In this document: positions 23,552 to 32,481 of the stretch, piece after piece
How the letters are laid out: every line of letters begins with the position of its first letter
Numbering within the stretch: the first letter of the stretch is position 1
DNA from: Microvirga sp. KLBC 81
Lineage (GTDB): Bacteria; Pseudomonadota; Alphaproteobacteria; Rhizobiales; Beijerinckiaceae
Reading direction: 5' to 3'
Length of the DNA: 64,000 nucleotides
Assembly: GCF_003075415.1 (NCBI RefSeq)
Contig: NZ_QDAH01000006.1
Location: 1 to 64,000 of the forward strand
Translations under genes and position numbers: made by a program
The notes under the pieces: model-generated
Databases searched by the model: none
The model's input: the letters and a program-made list of their open reading frames with translations, nothing else
What the model was told of the DNA's origin: nothing

Positions 23552-24493
23552 TCAATCATAGAGGACAGCCGAAATCTTCGGATCGTTCATGTTCGACTTG
23601 TCGTAGTAGTAGAAGCCGGTGTCGATCACCTTGTCGAGCTTCTCTCCTTTGAGTGCCTTCACGGCAGCCTCGACCGTCTTGTAGCCGATGCCGACCGGAT
23701 TCTGGGTGATGGCGCCTGCCATCAGGCCTTCCTGAATGGCCTGCTTCTGCTGCTTGCCGGAATCGTAGCCGATAATGACGATCTTGCGGTTCATCTCCCT
23801 GGCGCCATTGACGACACCGATGGCGGATCCTTCGTTGGCACCGAAGATACCCTTGAGTTTCGGATTGGCCTGCAGAATCGATTTCGTGATTTCCGTCGAT
23901 TTCAGGTGATCGCCGGAGCCATACTGGACGCTCACGATGTTGATCTTCGGGTACTTCTCCTTGATCCGGTTGACGAAGCCGTCGCGCCGGTCGATGCCGG
24001 TGCGGCTGGTCTGGTCGTGAACCACAAGGGCAATGTCCCCTTCGCCGCCGATTAGCTCAGCCATCTTGTCGGCTGCGAGTGCCGCAGCCGCGATGTTGTT
24101 GGTCGCGGCTGTGGTGAGGGGAATATCGCTGTCGACGCCGGAGTCGAAAGCGATCACCGGGATCTTGGCGGACTGCGCCTTCCGCAGAAGGGGAATGGCC
24201 GCCTGGCTGTCGAGAGCCGCAAAGCCGATGGCCTTCGGATTCTTGGCAAGAGCCGCCGACAGCATGTCGATCTGCTTGTCGACCATGGTCTCACTGTCCG
24301 GTCCCTCGAAGGTGATGCGTACGTTGTGTTCCTTTGCGGCCTGTTCGGCTCCTGCCTTGACGGCCTGCCAGAACTGGTGCTGGAACCCTTTTGAGATGAG
24401 TGGAATATAGGTTTCCTGAGCGGCTGCTGGCCCCGCGAGACCGACAAGAGCTCCGATGCCGATGGCACCGATCAGTGTACGTCTGTTCAACAT
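23552..24493 (-). CDS. Sugar ABC transporter substrate-binding protein (RbsB-type)
   Basis: The start at 24493 follows CAGGAGGAAAAC and opens with a Sec signal MLNRRTLIGAIGIGALVGLAG ending AAAQ. The 313-residue protein is a Peripla_BP_4 member with YIPLISKGFQHQFWQAVKAGAEQAA, PVIAFDSGVDSDIPL and GIFGANEGSAIGVVNGAREM. These are typical of pentose/hexose binders such as ribose, allose or fucose proteins. It is the last gene of the minus-strand ABC operon (ATPase, permease, binding protein). The sugar is not predictable from sequence alone; the FucU and lactonase genes nearby hint at L-fucose or a similar 6-deoxy sugar. Confidence 0.9.
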   Translation of the reverse strand: MLNRRTLIGAIGIGALVGLAGPAAAQETYIPLISKGFQHQFWQAVKAGAEQAAKEHNVRITFEGPDSETMVDKQIDMLSAALAKNPKAIGFAALDSQAAIPLLRKAQSAKIPVIAFDSGVDSDIPLTTAATNNIAAAALAADKMAELIGGEGDIALVVHDQTSRTGIDRRDGFVNRIKEKYPKINIVSVQYGSGDHLKSTEITKSILQANPKLKGIFGANEGSAIGVVNGAREMNRKIVIIGYDSGKQQKQAIQEGLMAGAITQNPVGIGYKTVEAAVKALKGEKLDKVIDTGFYYYDKSNMNDPKISAVLYD

Positions 24494-24607
24494 GTTTTCC
24501 TCCTGGACATCATTGCTTGGTGGTTCCGGCATTCTGTCGGGGTAGGTGTGCCGGATTGTCATTGGTTCAGACGGGCTTGTTCTCCTTCAGTGACTTGAGG
24601 GGAGGGG

Positions 24608-25618
24608 TTACCCTTGGCCTTTGCGGCGCAGGATGTCGGCGTAAACGGCGAGGATGATGATGATCCCCGTCACGACGGTCTGCCACTCCTGGGCGACCGA
24701 GAGGATCCTCAGTCCATTCGTGAGAACGCTGATAATCAGCGCCCCGATGATCGTTCCCAGGATGGTGCCGCGGCCACCGCTGAGCGATGTGCCGCCGATG
24801 ACCACTGCGGCAATCGCATCGAGCTCATATCCCTGTCCAAGCGCGGGTTGCGCGGAGTTCAGGCGTGAAGCGATGATGAGCCCGGCAATACCGCAGATTG
24901 CACCGGAGACCGTGTAGACGATGATCTTCCAGAAATCCGTGTTCACGCCGGACAGGCGCACCGCTTCCTCGTTGGAGCCCAGGGCAAACGTATAACGGCC
25001 CAAGGCGGTGCGTGTGAGAACGATGCTCGAGGCGATTGCAACCACAAAAAGGATGAGAACGCCGTTGGGAATGGGAAGGAACGGCAGGATAGTGCCGATG
25101 AGGGATTCCTGTGAGATCATCGGGAAGTTCGGCGTGTCGTTGAAGTAGATCGGCCGGGTCCCGGAAATCACGAGGGCCAGTCCCTTCAGCAGCATCATCA
25201 TGCCGAGCGTCGCGATGAACGGCGGCACCTTCATCTTGGCGATGATCGTGCCGGAGATGGAGCCGCAGAGAGCGCCCGCTGCAATGGCCGCAACAACACC
25301 GACAGGCATCGGAAGGCCCCAATAGGTCAGGAAGACGCCGGCGATCACCGCGCAGAAGGTCATGAGCGTGCCGACGGAGAGATCGATCCCACCCGTAATG
25401 ATCACGAAGGTAGCAGCAACCGCGAGGACGCCGTTCACCGCAGTCGCTTGAAGAATACCGATGAGATTGTCTCTCTGAAGAAAGTTCTCGGAGGCGATGC
25501 TGAAGACCGCCATGAGCGCGATCAGGCTGGCGAAGGCAAGAATCTTCTGCCACGTCCCCTGGCTGAACACTGCGGATTTAATGACGGGCCGGGTTTCTTG
25601 CTCTGCAATGGTCGTCAC
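24608..25618 (-). CDS. Sugar ABC transporter permease (RbsC-type)
   Basis: The 336-residue membrane protein has about ten hydrophobic segments and the BPD_transp_2 signatures [23 protein letters not shown] and [25 protein letters not shown]. It forms the homodimeric channel for the sugar. Its start overlaps the stop of the ATPase gene by four bases (25615-25618), so the two are translationally coupled. Confidence 0.92.
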   Translation of the reverse strand: MTTIAEQETRPVIKSAVFSQGTWQKILAFASLIALMAVFSIASENFLQRDNLIGILQATAVNGVLAVAATFVIITGGIDLSVGTLMTFCAVIAGVFLTYWGLPMPVGVVAAIAAGALCGSISGTIIAKMKVPPFIATLGMMMLLKGLALVISGTRPIYFNDTPNFPMISQESLIGTILPFLPIPNGVLILFVVAIASSIVLTRTALGRYTFALGSNEEAVRLSGVNTDFWKIIVYTVSGAICGIAGLIIASRLNSAQPALGQGYELDAIAAVVIGGTSLSGGRGTILGTIIGALIISVLTNGLRILSVAQEWQTVVTGIIIILAVYADILRRKGQG

Positions 25619-27159
25619 GTCGCTACCCCTTTGGTCACTGTGTTCGCTGGGTCGGCCGTTACGCTACGCCGTTGTGTCGCCAGCCGCATGATATCTTCCT
25701 GAGTAGTTCCTTCGGCCGGCAGCTCGCCCGTCAGTCGTCCTTCGCACATGACGGCGATGCGATGGCTCATGCGCAGGATTTCCGGCAGCTCGGACGAGAT
25801 CATCACGATGGCGCGGCCTTGGGAGGCAAGCGTGTTCAGGAGCTTGTAGATCTCGTTCTTGGCCCCGACGTCGATCCCGCGCGTCGGCTCATCGAAGAAC
25901 AGGATCTCGCTGTCCCGCGCGAGCCATTTCGCGATTACGATCTTCTGCTGGTTGCCGCCCGAAAGAAGCCGGGTCTCCTGGGTCTCAGAGGGCGTCTTGA
26001 TCCGCAGCTGTTTGATATAGGAGCGTGCCGTCTCCTTGATCTCGCGCGTTTTCAGAAATGCGCGGAGGGAGAGAAAGCGGTTCAGGCAAGGCATGACGAT
26101 ATTGGTTGCCACATCCATGCCGGTCGCGAGCCCGAAGCGCTTTCTGTCTTCGGAAAGATAGCCGATCCCTAAGCGCACGGCGTCCCTTGGGGAGCGGATC
26201 TTCACCGGTCGGCCTCGGACGATGATTTCGCCGCTGTCGAGCGGATCGGCGCCGAAGATGGCGCGGGCGACTTCGGTGCGTCCGGCTCCCATCAGACCCG
26301 CGAACCCGAGGATTTCCCCTTTACGCAAACTGAAACTCACGTCTCGGATTGCTGGGTCGCGCCGAAGGTTTCTCACCTCGAGCACGACCTCGTGTTCCAG
26401 CAGGTCCGGAACTTCCGTCTTCGTCTCAGTCAGGCTTCGCCCGACCATCATGGAAATGATGGTGTCGACGGAGGTCGAAGCTGTTGGCATGGTGCCGATA
26501 TATTCACCGTCCCTCATGACGGTGACGCGGTCGGAAATCTCCTTCAGCTCGTCCATCTTATGAGAAATGTAGACGATGCCCACGCCCTCGGCTTTGAGCT
26601 GCCGGATGATCCTGAACAGCTCCGCGATCTCCGCATTGTTCAGGGCCGCCGTTGGCTCGTCCATGATCAGGACCTTGGACCTGAAGGACAGGGCCTTGGC
26701 GATCTCGATCATCTGCTGCTTGGCGACCGTGAGCTTGCCGACTTCGACGCGTGGGTCGAGCCTGAGATGCATGCGCTCGAAAATGGCTGCGGCGTTCCGG
26801 TTCAGAGCCTCCTCATCGAGGAAGAGCCCAAAGGCTCGTTTGGGCTCGCGGCCGATGAAGATGTTCTGTGCGGCGGTGAGATCATTCATCAGGTTGAGTT
26901 CCTGATGAATGATGCTGATGCCGAGATCCTGTGCCGCCCGGGGGGAGGGAATATCGATGGACACCCCTTCGATGTGGATCTCGCCGGCATCCTTCTGGTA
27001 GATGCCCGCGAGGATCTTCATCAGAGTCGACTTGCCCGCGCCGTTCTCCCCCATGAGAGCGTGGACCTCGCCGGGGAGAAGCTCAAAGCGCGCCTGCTTC
27101 AGCGCCTGTACGCCGGGAAAGGCCTTGTCCAGATTCCGGATCGTGACGAGCGCGGTCAT
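25615..27159 (-). CDS. Sugar ABC transporter ATP-binding protein (RbsA-type, double ATPase)
   Basis: The 514-residue protein has two fused ABC domains. The first has [16 protein letters not shown], an intact Walker B ([17 protein letters not shown]) and a poorly conserved signature. The second has a degenerate Walker A region ([16 protein letters not shown]), [19 protein letters not shown] and [20 protein letters not shown]. This asymmetry is normal for RbsA/MglA proteins. It is the first gene of the importer operon and diverges from the aldo/keto reductase gene across 454 bases. Confidence 0.93.
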   Translation of the reverse strand: MTALVTIRNLDKAFPGVQALKQARFELLPGEVHALMGENGAGKSTLMKILAGIYQKDAGEIHIEGVSIDIPSPRAAQDLGISIIHQELNLMNDLTAAQNIFIGREPKRAFGLFLDEEALNRNAAAIFERMHLRLDPRVEVGKLTVAKQQMIEIAKALSFRSKVLIMDEPTAALNNAEIAELFRIIRQLKAEGVGIVYISHKMDELKEISDRVTVMRDGEYIGTMPTASTSVDTIISMMVGRSLTETKTEVPDLLEHEVVLEVRNLRRDPAIRDVSFSLRKGEILGFAGLMGAGRTEVARAIFGADPLDSGEIIVRGRPVKIRSPRDAVRLGIGYLSEDRKRFGLATGMDVATNIVMPCLNRFLSLRAFLKTREIKETARSYIKQLRIKTPSETQETRLLSGGNQQKIVIAKWLARDSEILFFDEPTRGIDVGAKNEIYKLLNTLASQGRAIVMISSELPEILRMSHRIAVMCEGRLTGELPAEGTTQEDIMRLATQRRSVTADPANTVTKGVAT

Positions 27160-27613
27160 GAGGCGTTTCTCGCCCAGTCAAACCTGGTGGGCACCCCCCA
27201 TGCGGGATCAACAGCACCGGAACACCGGCGCGTGACTACGCAGGTGTGCTCAAGACACCAGGCTGTTGCGGTAAAGAGCAGGACGTTGCCCTGGACCCGC
27301 ATGTGTTCCTCCCGCCCGTCGGCCCCGACGACCTAGAGCCTCTTCACCCATTTTCTCGGCCCCGCAGGAGCCGGATTGGATTGTAACCGGGGTGGCTTCT
27401 TCTTTTGAGAGGATGATATTCATGAAGAGCGGAGGGAGGCAACCGAAATGATTTCTGCACCACATCAGCGACAAACCTGTGAGCGGAACAGGGCGACAGC
27501 AGCCTTCATAACGGGATGTATTCGTCCGTCGACGCCTCCCCGCCTTGCCTGTTCGGGCATACGCTATAGCTTGAGTCACAATCAACAGGGCCAGGGAAGC
27601 GCGGAGTGATCGT
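27160..27613. promoter_or_regulatory. Divergent intergenic region between sugar importer and catabolic genes
   Basis: These 454 bases separate the minus-strand importer operon from the plus-strand aldo/keto reductase gene. Frames in it look like chance. It should contain both promoters and operators, but I see no palindrome matching the TAACATGTTA site found at the GntR gene. The regulator of these promoters is therefore open. Confidence 0.4.
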
Positions 27614-28591
27614 ATGGCAGACGACCCCATCGGAAAGACCAAGCTGGGACGCACGAATCTGGCCGTATCGAAGATCTGCTTCGGCATGTCATCCTTGGGG
27701 GATATGCCCGACACCTATGGCTATGGCGTCGACGAGGAGCAGGCCAAGAAGACGATCCAGGCCATTTTCGAGAGCCCCGTGAACTTTCTCGATACCTCCC
27801 GAATCTACGGGTTCGGGCGAAGCGAGGAGCGGATCGGCGAGGCCATTCGTGAACGGGGCGGCTTACCCCAGGGCTTCGTCGTCTCGACCAAACTGGATCG
27901 TGACCCTGACACAAATCGCTTCGATGCCTCCCAGGCCCGGCGCTCGCTGGAAGAGAGCCTGAAGGCGCTTGGGCTTGACCGCGTCGATGTCCTGCATCTC
28001 CATGATCCGGAGCATGCCGCCTCTTTGGAGGAAGTTACCGACCCTCAGGGAGCCCTTCCGGAATTGTTCAGGATGAAGGAGGAGGGATTGGCGACCGCCG
28101 TCGGGCTTGCCGCCGGACCGGTGGACATCATGATGCCGCTCCTGCATGACTGGGATTTCGACGTGCTGATTACGCACAACCGGTTCACCCTGACCAATCG
28201 CAACGCGCATGCCATGATCGACTTTGCCTGCGCCAAGGGCATCGCAGTCTTGAATGCGGCTCCCTATGCCGGTGGCGTTCTGGCCAAGGGCTCGAGCTCG
28301 TACCAGCGCTATGTCTATCAAGAGGCATCCGAGGAGATGCTGGATCCGATCCGGCGTGTCGAGGCGGTCTGCGCCAAGCACGATGTTCCCCCCGGTGCCG
28401 CAGCCCTGCAGTTCTCGATGCAGGATGCACGGATCACCTCCACGATCTGCGGAGTGAGCCGGCCTGAGCGGGTTGAGCAGACGCTTGAATGGGCGCGCTG
28501 GCCGATCCCGCAAGAGGTTTGGGATGAGCTGGCCTCCCTGTCCTTCTCAACCGAGGATCCTGAGGCGACACGCGAGTACAAGCCAGGATAG
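27614..28591 (+). CDS. Aldo/keto reductase (probable aldose 1-dehydrogenase)
   Basis: The 325-residue AKR has LGRTNLAVSKICFGMSSLG at the N-terminus. Catalytic motifs follow: NFLDTSRIYGFGRSEERIGEAI (Asp and Tyr), VVSTKLDR (Lys) and VLHLHDPEH (His), then a C-terminal NADP-loop region ITSTICGVSRPERVEQTLEW. Members of this branch include L-galactose, L-fucose and D-threo-aldose 1-dehydrogenases, which oxidise the sugar to a lactone. Its neighbours, a FucU mutarotase and a lactonase, match the substrate preparation and next step of that route. The substrate is inferred, not shown. Confidence 0.85.
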   Translation: MADDPIGKTKLGRTNLAVSKICFGMSSLGDMPDTYGYGVDEEQAKKTIQAIFESPVNFLDTSRIYGFGRSEERIGEAIRERGGLPQGFVVSTKLDRDPDTNRFDASQARRSLEESLKALGLDRVDVLHLHDPEHAASLEEVTDPQGALPELFRMKEEGLATAVGLAAGPVDIMMPLLHDWDFDVLITHNRFTLTNRNAHAMIDFACAKGIAVLNAAPYAGGVLAKGSSSYQRYVYQEASEEMLDPIRRVEAVCAKHDVPPGAAALQFSMQDARITSTICGVSRPERVEQTLEWARWPIPQEVWDELASLSFSTEDPEATREYKPG

Positions 28592-28614
28592 TCGAAGTTC
28601 GTGGAGCCTCCGCC

Positions 28615-29049
28615 ATGCTGAAGAACCTCAATCCTCTCCTGTCCCCTGAACTGTTGATGGTGCTCCGTTCGATGGGGCATGGCGACGAGATTGCCGTGGT
28701 CGATGCCAATTTTCCCGCAGCCTCCATGGCGCAACGCCTCGTGAGGCTCGATGGGTTGAGCGTGACGGCCGTGACGGACGCGATCCTGTCGGTGATGCCT
28801 CTCGACGACTTCGTGCCCGAGGCCGCATGGCGCATGGAGGTCGTGGGGGATCCCCAGGCCGAACAGCCGATCTTCGATGAGTTTCGCACCATCATCGCCC
28901 GTCACGAGGGGGCGGGCTTTCATCTCGCTGCCCTTGAGCGCTTCGCCTTCTATGACCGGGCCAAGGCTGCCTATGCCATCGTCTCGACAGGGGAGGCTAG
29001 GCTCTATGGCAATATCATCCTGAAGAAAGGTGTCGTTCGCCCCGAATGA
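28615..29049 (+). CDS. fucU: RbsD/FucU family sugar mutarotase
   Basis: The 144-residue protein starts MLKNLNPLLSPELLMVLRSM, then GHGDEIAVVDANFPA, the RbsD/FucU active-site motif with the catalytic His. The length fits FucU (about 140), as does the C-terminal YGNIILKKGVV. It interconverts anomers of L-fucose or a related sugar so that the dehydrogenase gets the right form. It is 23 bases downstream of the aldo/keto reductase gene, and 53 bases before the lactonase gene. Confidence 0.85.
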   Translation: MLKNLNPLLSPELLMVLRSMGHGDEIAVVDANFPAASMAQRLVRLDGLSVTAVTDAILSVMPLDDFVPEAAWRMEVVGDPQAEQPIFDEFRTIIARHEGAGFHLAALERFAFYDRAKAAYAIVSTGEARLYGNIILKKGVVRPE

Positions 29050-29102
29050 TGCAGATCATCACAATACGCCCCGTAGGTTCGGCAGCTTAGCAAGGCTCAA
29101 CG

Positions 29103-29942
29103 ATGCGGATCGACTCTCATCAGCATTTCTGGCGCGTCAGCCGCGGCGATTATTTCTGGATGAGTCCTGACGTCGAGGTGCTCTATCGCGACTACGGACC
29201 TGAGGATCTCCAGCCTCTGTTGGCTCGCCATGATATCGATCGGACGATCCTCGTGCAGGCGGCGCCGAGTGTGGCGGAAACCGAGTTCATGCTGGAGATC
29301 GCTGAGGCAGCTCCCTTTGTTGCCGGAGTCGTAGGCTGGGTCGGATTCACCGATCCCGACTCCGCACAAACAATAGAACGGCTGGCCACCAATCCCCTGA
29401 TCGTCGGCTTTCGTCCCATGGTGCAGGATATCCCCGACGACGACTGGCTTCTGCGCCCGGATCTGACGGTTGCCTTTCTCACCCTTGTCGAACAGCGGCT
29501 CGTGTTCGATGCCCTTGTCCTACCCCGTCATCTCTCCCGCGCGCTTGTGGTGGCGGATCGCTATCCGGATCTCTCCATCGTCATCGACCATGGAGCAAAG
29601 CCCCTCATCCGGGAGGGACTGCTCGATCCATGGCGGGCGGACATGGCTGCCATGGCGGCCCGCCCCAACACTGTCTGCAAGCTCTCCGGTCTGGTGACGG
29701 AAGCCCGAGCGGAGTGGACGATCGATGATCTGCGCCCCTATGTCGACCATCTTCTCAAGGTGTTCGGGCCCGAGCGGCTGCTCTGGGGAAGCGATTGGCC
29801 CGTCGTCAATCTTGCAGGCGGGTATGATCGTTGGAGGGACGCAACACAGGAGTTGATCGCTGGCCTCTCCGATGCGGAGAAAGCCGCCATTCTCGGCGGC
29901 AATGCGGCCCGGATCTATCTTGGCGGTCGAGGACGGCGGTGA
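29103..29942 (+). CDS. Amidohydrolase family sugar lactonase
   Basis: This 279-residue COG3618-type amidohydrolase has the metal-binding start MRIDSHQHFWRVSRGDYFWM, RHDIDRTILVQAAPS, a mid-chain ALVLPRHLSRALVV, IVIDHGAKP (metal ligand His) and LLWGSDWPVVNL (catalytic Asp). The family includes L-fuconolactonase, L-rhamnono-lactonase and 2-pyrone-4,6-dicarboxylate hydrolase. With an aldose dehydrogenase and FucU upstream, hydrolysis of a sugar lactone to the aldonate is the best reading. It is convergent with the GntR gene 16 bases on. Confidence 0.87.
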   Translation: MRIDSHQHFWRVSRGDYFWMSPDVEVLYRDYGPEDLQPLLARHDIDRTILVQAAPSVAETEFMLEIAEAAPFVAGVVGWVGFTDPDSAQTIERLATNPLIVGFRPMVQDIPDDDWLLRPDLTVAFLTLVEQRLVFDALVLPRHLSRALVVADRYPDLSIVIDHGAKPLIREGLLDPWRADMAAMAARPNTVCKLSGLVTEARAEWTIDDLRPYVDHLLKVFGPERLLWGSDWPVVNLAGGYDRWRDATQELIAGLSDAEKAAILGGNAARIYLGGRGRR

Positions 29943-29958
29943 GTGCAGGAGCCTGCCA

Positions 29959-30675
29959 TCACTGCGGCGCGAAGACCTCCGGGTATTCGGACGAGAAGTG
30001 TTCCAACTCGTCCATCACGGCTTCGAGATGGGATTCCATTGCGCGGCGTGCGGCCCCGGCATCGTGAGCCTCCAGCGCTTGGAGCAGGTCTCGGTGCTCG
30101 GCAAGCGTGACGGCATGACGACGCGGGGACGAGAGAAGCCGGCGAACCCGGTCGATATTGGCACGCGAAGCCTCGATCACGGCTGCGACTCGCGGCATTT
30201 CCAGGCTGTCGACGAGAACCGAATGGAAGGCGAGGTCGAGAGCGTGGAAGCCGGCTCTGTCGCCCTTCGCCACCGCATTCTCCTGTGCCTGCAGATTCTT
30301 TTTCAGCGCAGTGAGCGCCGGCGAGGGCAGGCGTCGAGCCGCCGTCTCCGCCACCATCGCTTCCAGCGCATTGCGGATCAGCATGGACTCCTTGATCTCG
30401 GACAGGCGGATGCGGGCGGCGCGCGTGCCTCGCTGGGGCAGGATCTCCACCAGCCCCTCCGCTGCCAGGCGCGCGAGAGCCTCCGAAACCGGAAATTTCG
30501 AAACGCCAAGCCGGGCGCAGACGAGGCCCTTGTCGATGAACTCGCCCGGCGCGAAGTCGAGAGCGACGATGGCGGAACGAAGCGATCGCTCCACCTGCTC
30601 CGTCGTGTTCCCGCGTGGCCCTCGCTCGAGGGGCTGAAGAAAGCTATATTGTTCTATCTTGCCGATCATTTTCAT
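29959..30675 (-). CDS. GntR family (FCD-type) transcriptional regulator
   Basis: The 238-residue protein has an N-terminal winged HTH at about residues 20-85 (GEFIDKGLVCARLGVSKFPVSEALARLAAEGLVEI, PQRGTRAA). An all-helical FCD ligand domain covers about residues 90-225, with the metal ligands in HALDLAFHSVLVD and LAEHRDLLQALEAHDAGAARRAMESHL. FCD regulators usually respond to sugar acids or organic acids. It diverges from the TRAP-transporter operon, and a 12-base palindrome lies just in front of its start, so self- and operon regulation is likely. Confidence 0.9.
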   Translation of the reverse strand: MKMIGKIEQYSFLQPLERGPRGNTTEQVERSLRSAIVALDFAPGEFIDKGLVCARLGVSKFPVSEALARLAAEGLVEILPQRGTRAARIRLSEIKESMLIRNALEAMVAETAARRLPSPALTALKKNLQAQENAVAKGDRAGFHALDLAFHSVLVDSLEMPRVAAVIEASRANIDRVRRLLSSPRRHAVTLAEHRDLLQALEAHDAGAARRAMESHLEAVMDELEHFSSEYPEVFAPQ

Positions 30676-30679
30676 GACG

Positions 30680-30691
30680 CTAACATGTTAG
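30680..30691. promoter_or_regulatory. Candidate GntR operator palindrome
   Basis: CTAACATGTTAG is a perfect 12-base palindrome four bases upstream of the GntR start codon and about 110 bases before the TRAP operon. Size and symmetry fit FCD-type GntR operators. It would block the regulator's own promoter; control of dctP from the same site is possible. Confidence 0.5.
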
Positions 30692-30801
30692 TCGATCCGG
30701 CAGGCTGACGCCACCGTCTTGTCGGGCCCACTGCGAGTGAAGCCGCTCGTTCATGCTCATCAACCGGACGAAGAGCCGGATGCTTTGGGAGAAATGCCAG
30801 A

Positions 30802-31797
30802 ATGTCTTCTGTGACCCGCCGCCTTATGCTTGGCCTGACGGCCGCCGTTGCCCTGAGCCTGCCTGCGCTGCCCGCCAGCGCACAGACGAAGCTCAAATGG
30901 GCCCACGTCTACGAAACTTCGGAACCGTTCCATACGCAGTCCGTCTGGGCGGCGCAGGAAATCGCGAAGCGCACCAACAACCGCTATCAGATCGATGTCT
31001 ACCCTGCCTCGCAGCTCGGCAAGGAGAGTGATATCAACCAGGGCCTGTCGCTCGGTACCGTCGATATGATCATCTCCGGCCCAAGCTTCGCTGCCCGCAG
31101 CTATCCGCCGGTCGGCATCGGCTACTATCCTTACATCTTCCGCGACGCCTCCCATCTGCTCGCTTTTGCGAAGAGCGATGTGTTCAAGGAACTGGCCGAT
31201 GGGTACACTGAGAAGACCGGCCATCATATGGTCGCGCTGACCTATTACGGCGTGCGCCACACCTCGACGAACAAGCCGTTCAAAACCTGCGCTGAGATGA
31301 AGGGCCTCAAGATCCGCGTGCCCGATGCTCCCGCCTATCTGGCGATGCCGCGCTCCTGCGGTGCGAACACGACGCCGATCGCCTTTGCCGAGGTGTATCT
31401 CGCCCTCCAGAACGGCACTGTCGATGCACAGGAAAACCCGCTGACCACCATCGAGGCCAAGAAGTTCTACGAGGTCCAGAAGCACATCGTGCTCACCGGC
31501 CACATCGTCGACCATCTGGCCACCATCATCTCGAAGCAGCTCTGGGCCAAGCTCTCGGATGAAGACAAGAAGATCTTCAACGATGTCGCCCAGGAGGCGG
31601 CTGTGCGCGCCTCCGCCGAGATCCAGGCCAAGGAGAAGGAGCTGATCGAAACCTTCAAGCAGAAGGGACTCACAGTTACCGAAGTGAACAAGGACGAGTT
31701 TAAAGAAGCGGTGATGAAGAACGTCAGCCTCGAGTCCCTCGGCTACCGGAAGGCCGACTACGACAAGATCCAGGCGCTGAAGTCGGAAGGGCTGTGA
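30802..31797 (+). CDS. TRAP transporter substrate-binding protein (DctP family)
   Basis: The 331-residue protein starts MSSVTRRLMLGLTAAVALSL with a cleavable signal ending ASAQT. Mature motifs are typical of DctP: LKWAHVYETSEPFHTQSVWAAQEIAKRTNNRY, VYPASQLGKESDINQGLSLGTVDMI, KGLKIRVPDAPAYLAM (with the substrate-carboxylate Arg) and VDAQENPLTTI. It binds an organic or sugar acid in the periplasm. It is the first gene of dctP-dctQ-dctM-uxaA. Confidence 0.92.
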   Translation: MSSVTRRLMLGLTAAVALSLPALPASAQTKLKWAHVYETSEPFHTQSVWAAQEIAKRTNNRYQIDVYPASQLGKESDINQGLSLGTVDMIISGPSFAARSYPPVGIGYYPYIFRDASHLLAFAKSDVFKELADGYTEKTGHHMVALTYYGVRHTSTNKPFKTCAEMKGLKIRVPDAPAYLAMPRSCGANTTPIAFAEVYLALQNGTVDAQENPLTTIEAKKFYEVQKHIVLTGHIVDHLATIISKQLWAKLSDEDKKIFNDVAQEAAVRASAEIQAKEKELIETFKQKGLTVTEVNKDEFKEAVMKNVSLESLGYRKADYDKIQALKSEGL

Positions 31798-31896
31798 CAT
31801 CTCCGGGGCCGTCGTGAGGCGGCCCCGTTCTCCTGTCCGGCAGGCTGACCCGCCGCGTTGCTGCGCCCTGATTTCGAGGACGAGGATCATCGTTTC

Positions 31897-32481
31897 ATGA
31901 CGACTGAAGTTCATACCCAAGTGAGCGCCGAGGAGCTGGCGCAAACCTTTGACGAGAGCGAGCACGCGCCCGTCGATCTGTCGGAATATGCCTTCGAGGA
32001 CTGGCTGGCGCTCGGTCTGTTCTGGGCCATGGCGCTGGCCGTCTTCGTGCAGTTCTTCACCCGTTACGTACTGAACGACTCCTTCGCCTGGACTGAAGAG
32101 ATCGCGACCAACCTCAATGTGGCTCTCGTTTTCATCGGCTCCGCCATGTGTGTGCGCATGAGCCGGCACATCCATGTGGACTTCGTCTATCGTTATGTCC
32201 CACCTCGGGTCGGGCGCATCCTGGCGACGGTTGTTGATCTCGCTCGCCTTGCTTTCTTTGCTTATGGCGCGATCCTGATCTGGCGCTTCATGAGCATTGT
32301 CGCGGACGAGCAGATGACGACGATCAATCTGCCGAAGAACCTGACCTATGCCTTCGTCTTCATCGGCTTCCTGCTGATGTGCTTCCGCTCGATCCAGGTT
32401 GCTGTCGCCAACTGGCGGCGCGGCTACTCCGTTCTTGAACGGCCTGAAGCTTTTGATGCTCCTCTCGTGGCAGAAACCTGA
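31897..32481 (+). CDS. TRAP transporter small permease (DctQ family)
   Basis: The start at 31897 was chosen over an in-frame upstream codon that adds 13 polar residues. The 194-residue protein has four membrane helices with the DctQ pattern: VQFFTRYVLNDSFAWTEEIATNLNVALVFIGSAMCVRMSRHIHVDFVYRYV. It scaffolds the large permease. The last base of its stop codon is the first base of the next ATG (32481). Confidence 0.87.
   Translation: MTTEVHTQVSAEELAQTFDESEHAPVDLSEYAFEDWLALGLFWAMALAVFVQFFTRYVLNDSFAWTEEIATNLNVALVFIGSAMCVRMSRHIHVDFVYRYVPPRVGRILATVVDLARLAFFAYGAILIWRFMSIVADEQMTTINLPKNLTYAFVFIGFLLMCFRSIQVAVANWRRGYSVLERPEAFDAPLVAET

Noticed and set aside
24046..24072. tRNA-like GATTAGCTCAG string
   Set aside because: It lies inside the sugar-binding-protein gene and no cloverleaf can be formed around it.
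27250..27714. A 154-codon minus-strand frame in the divergent promoter region
   Set aside because: It overlaps the start of the aldo/keto reductase gene and shows no family motif or hydrophobic pattern.
30760..32175. A 471-codon minus-strand frame antisense to the TRAP dctP and dctQ genes
   Set aside because: It is composed of repetitive Leu/Asp/Gly/Val stretches without domain motifs; the plus-strand genes are certain.
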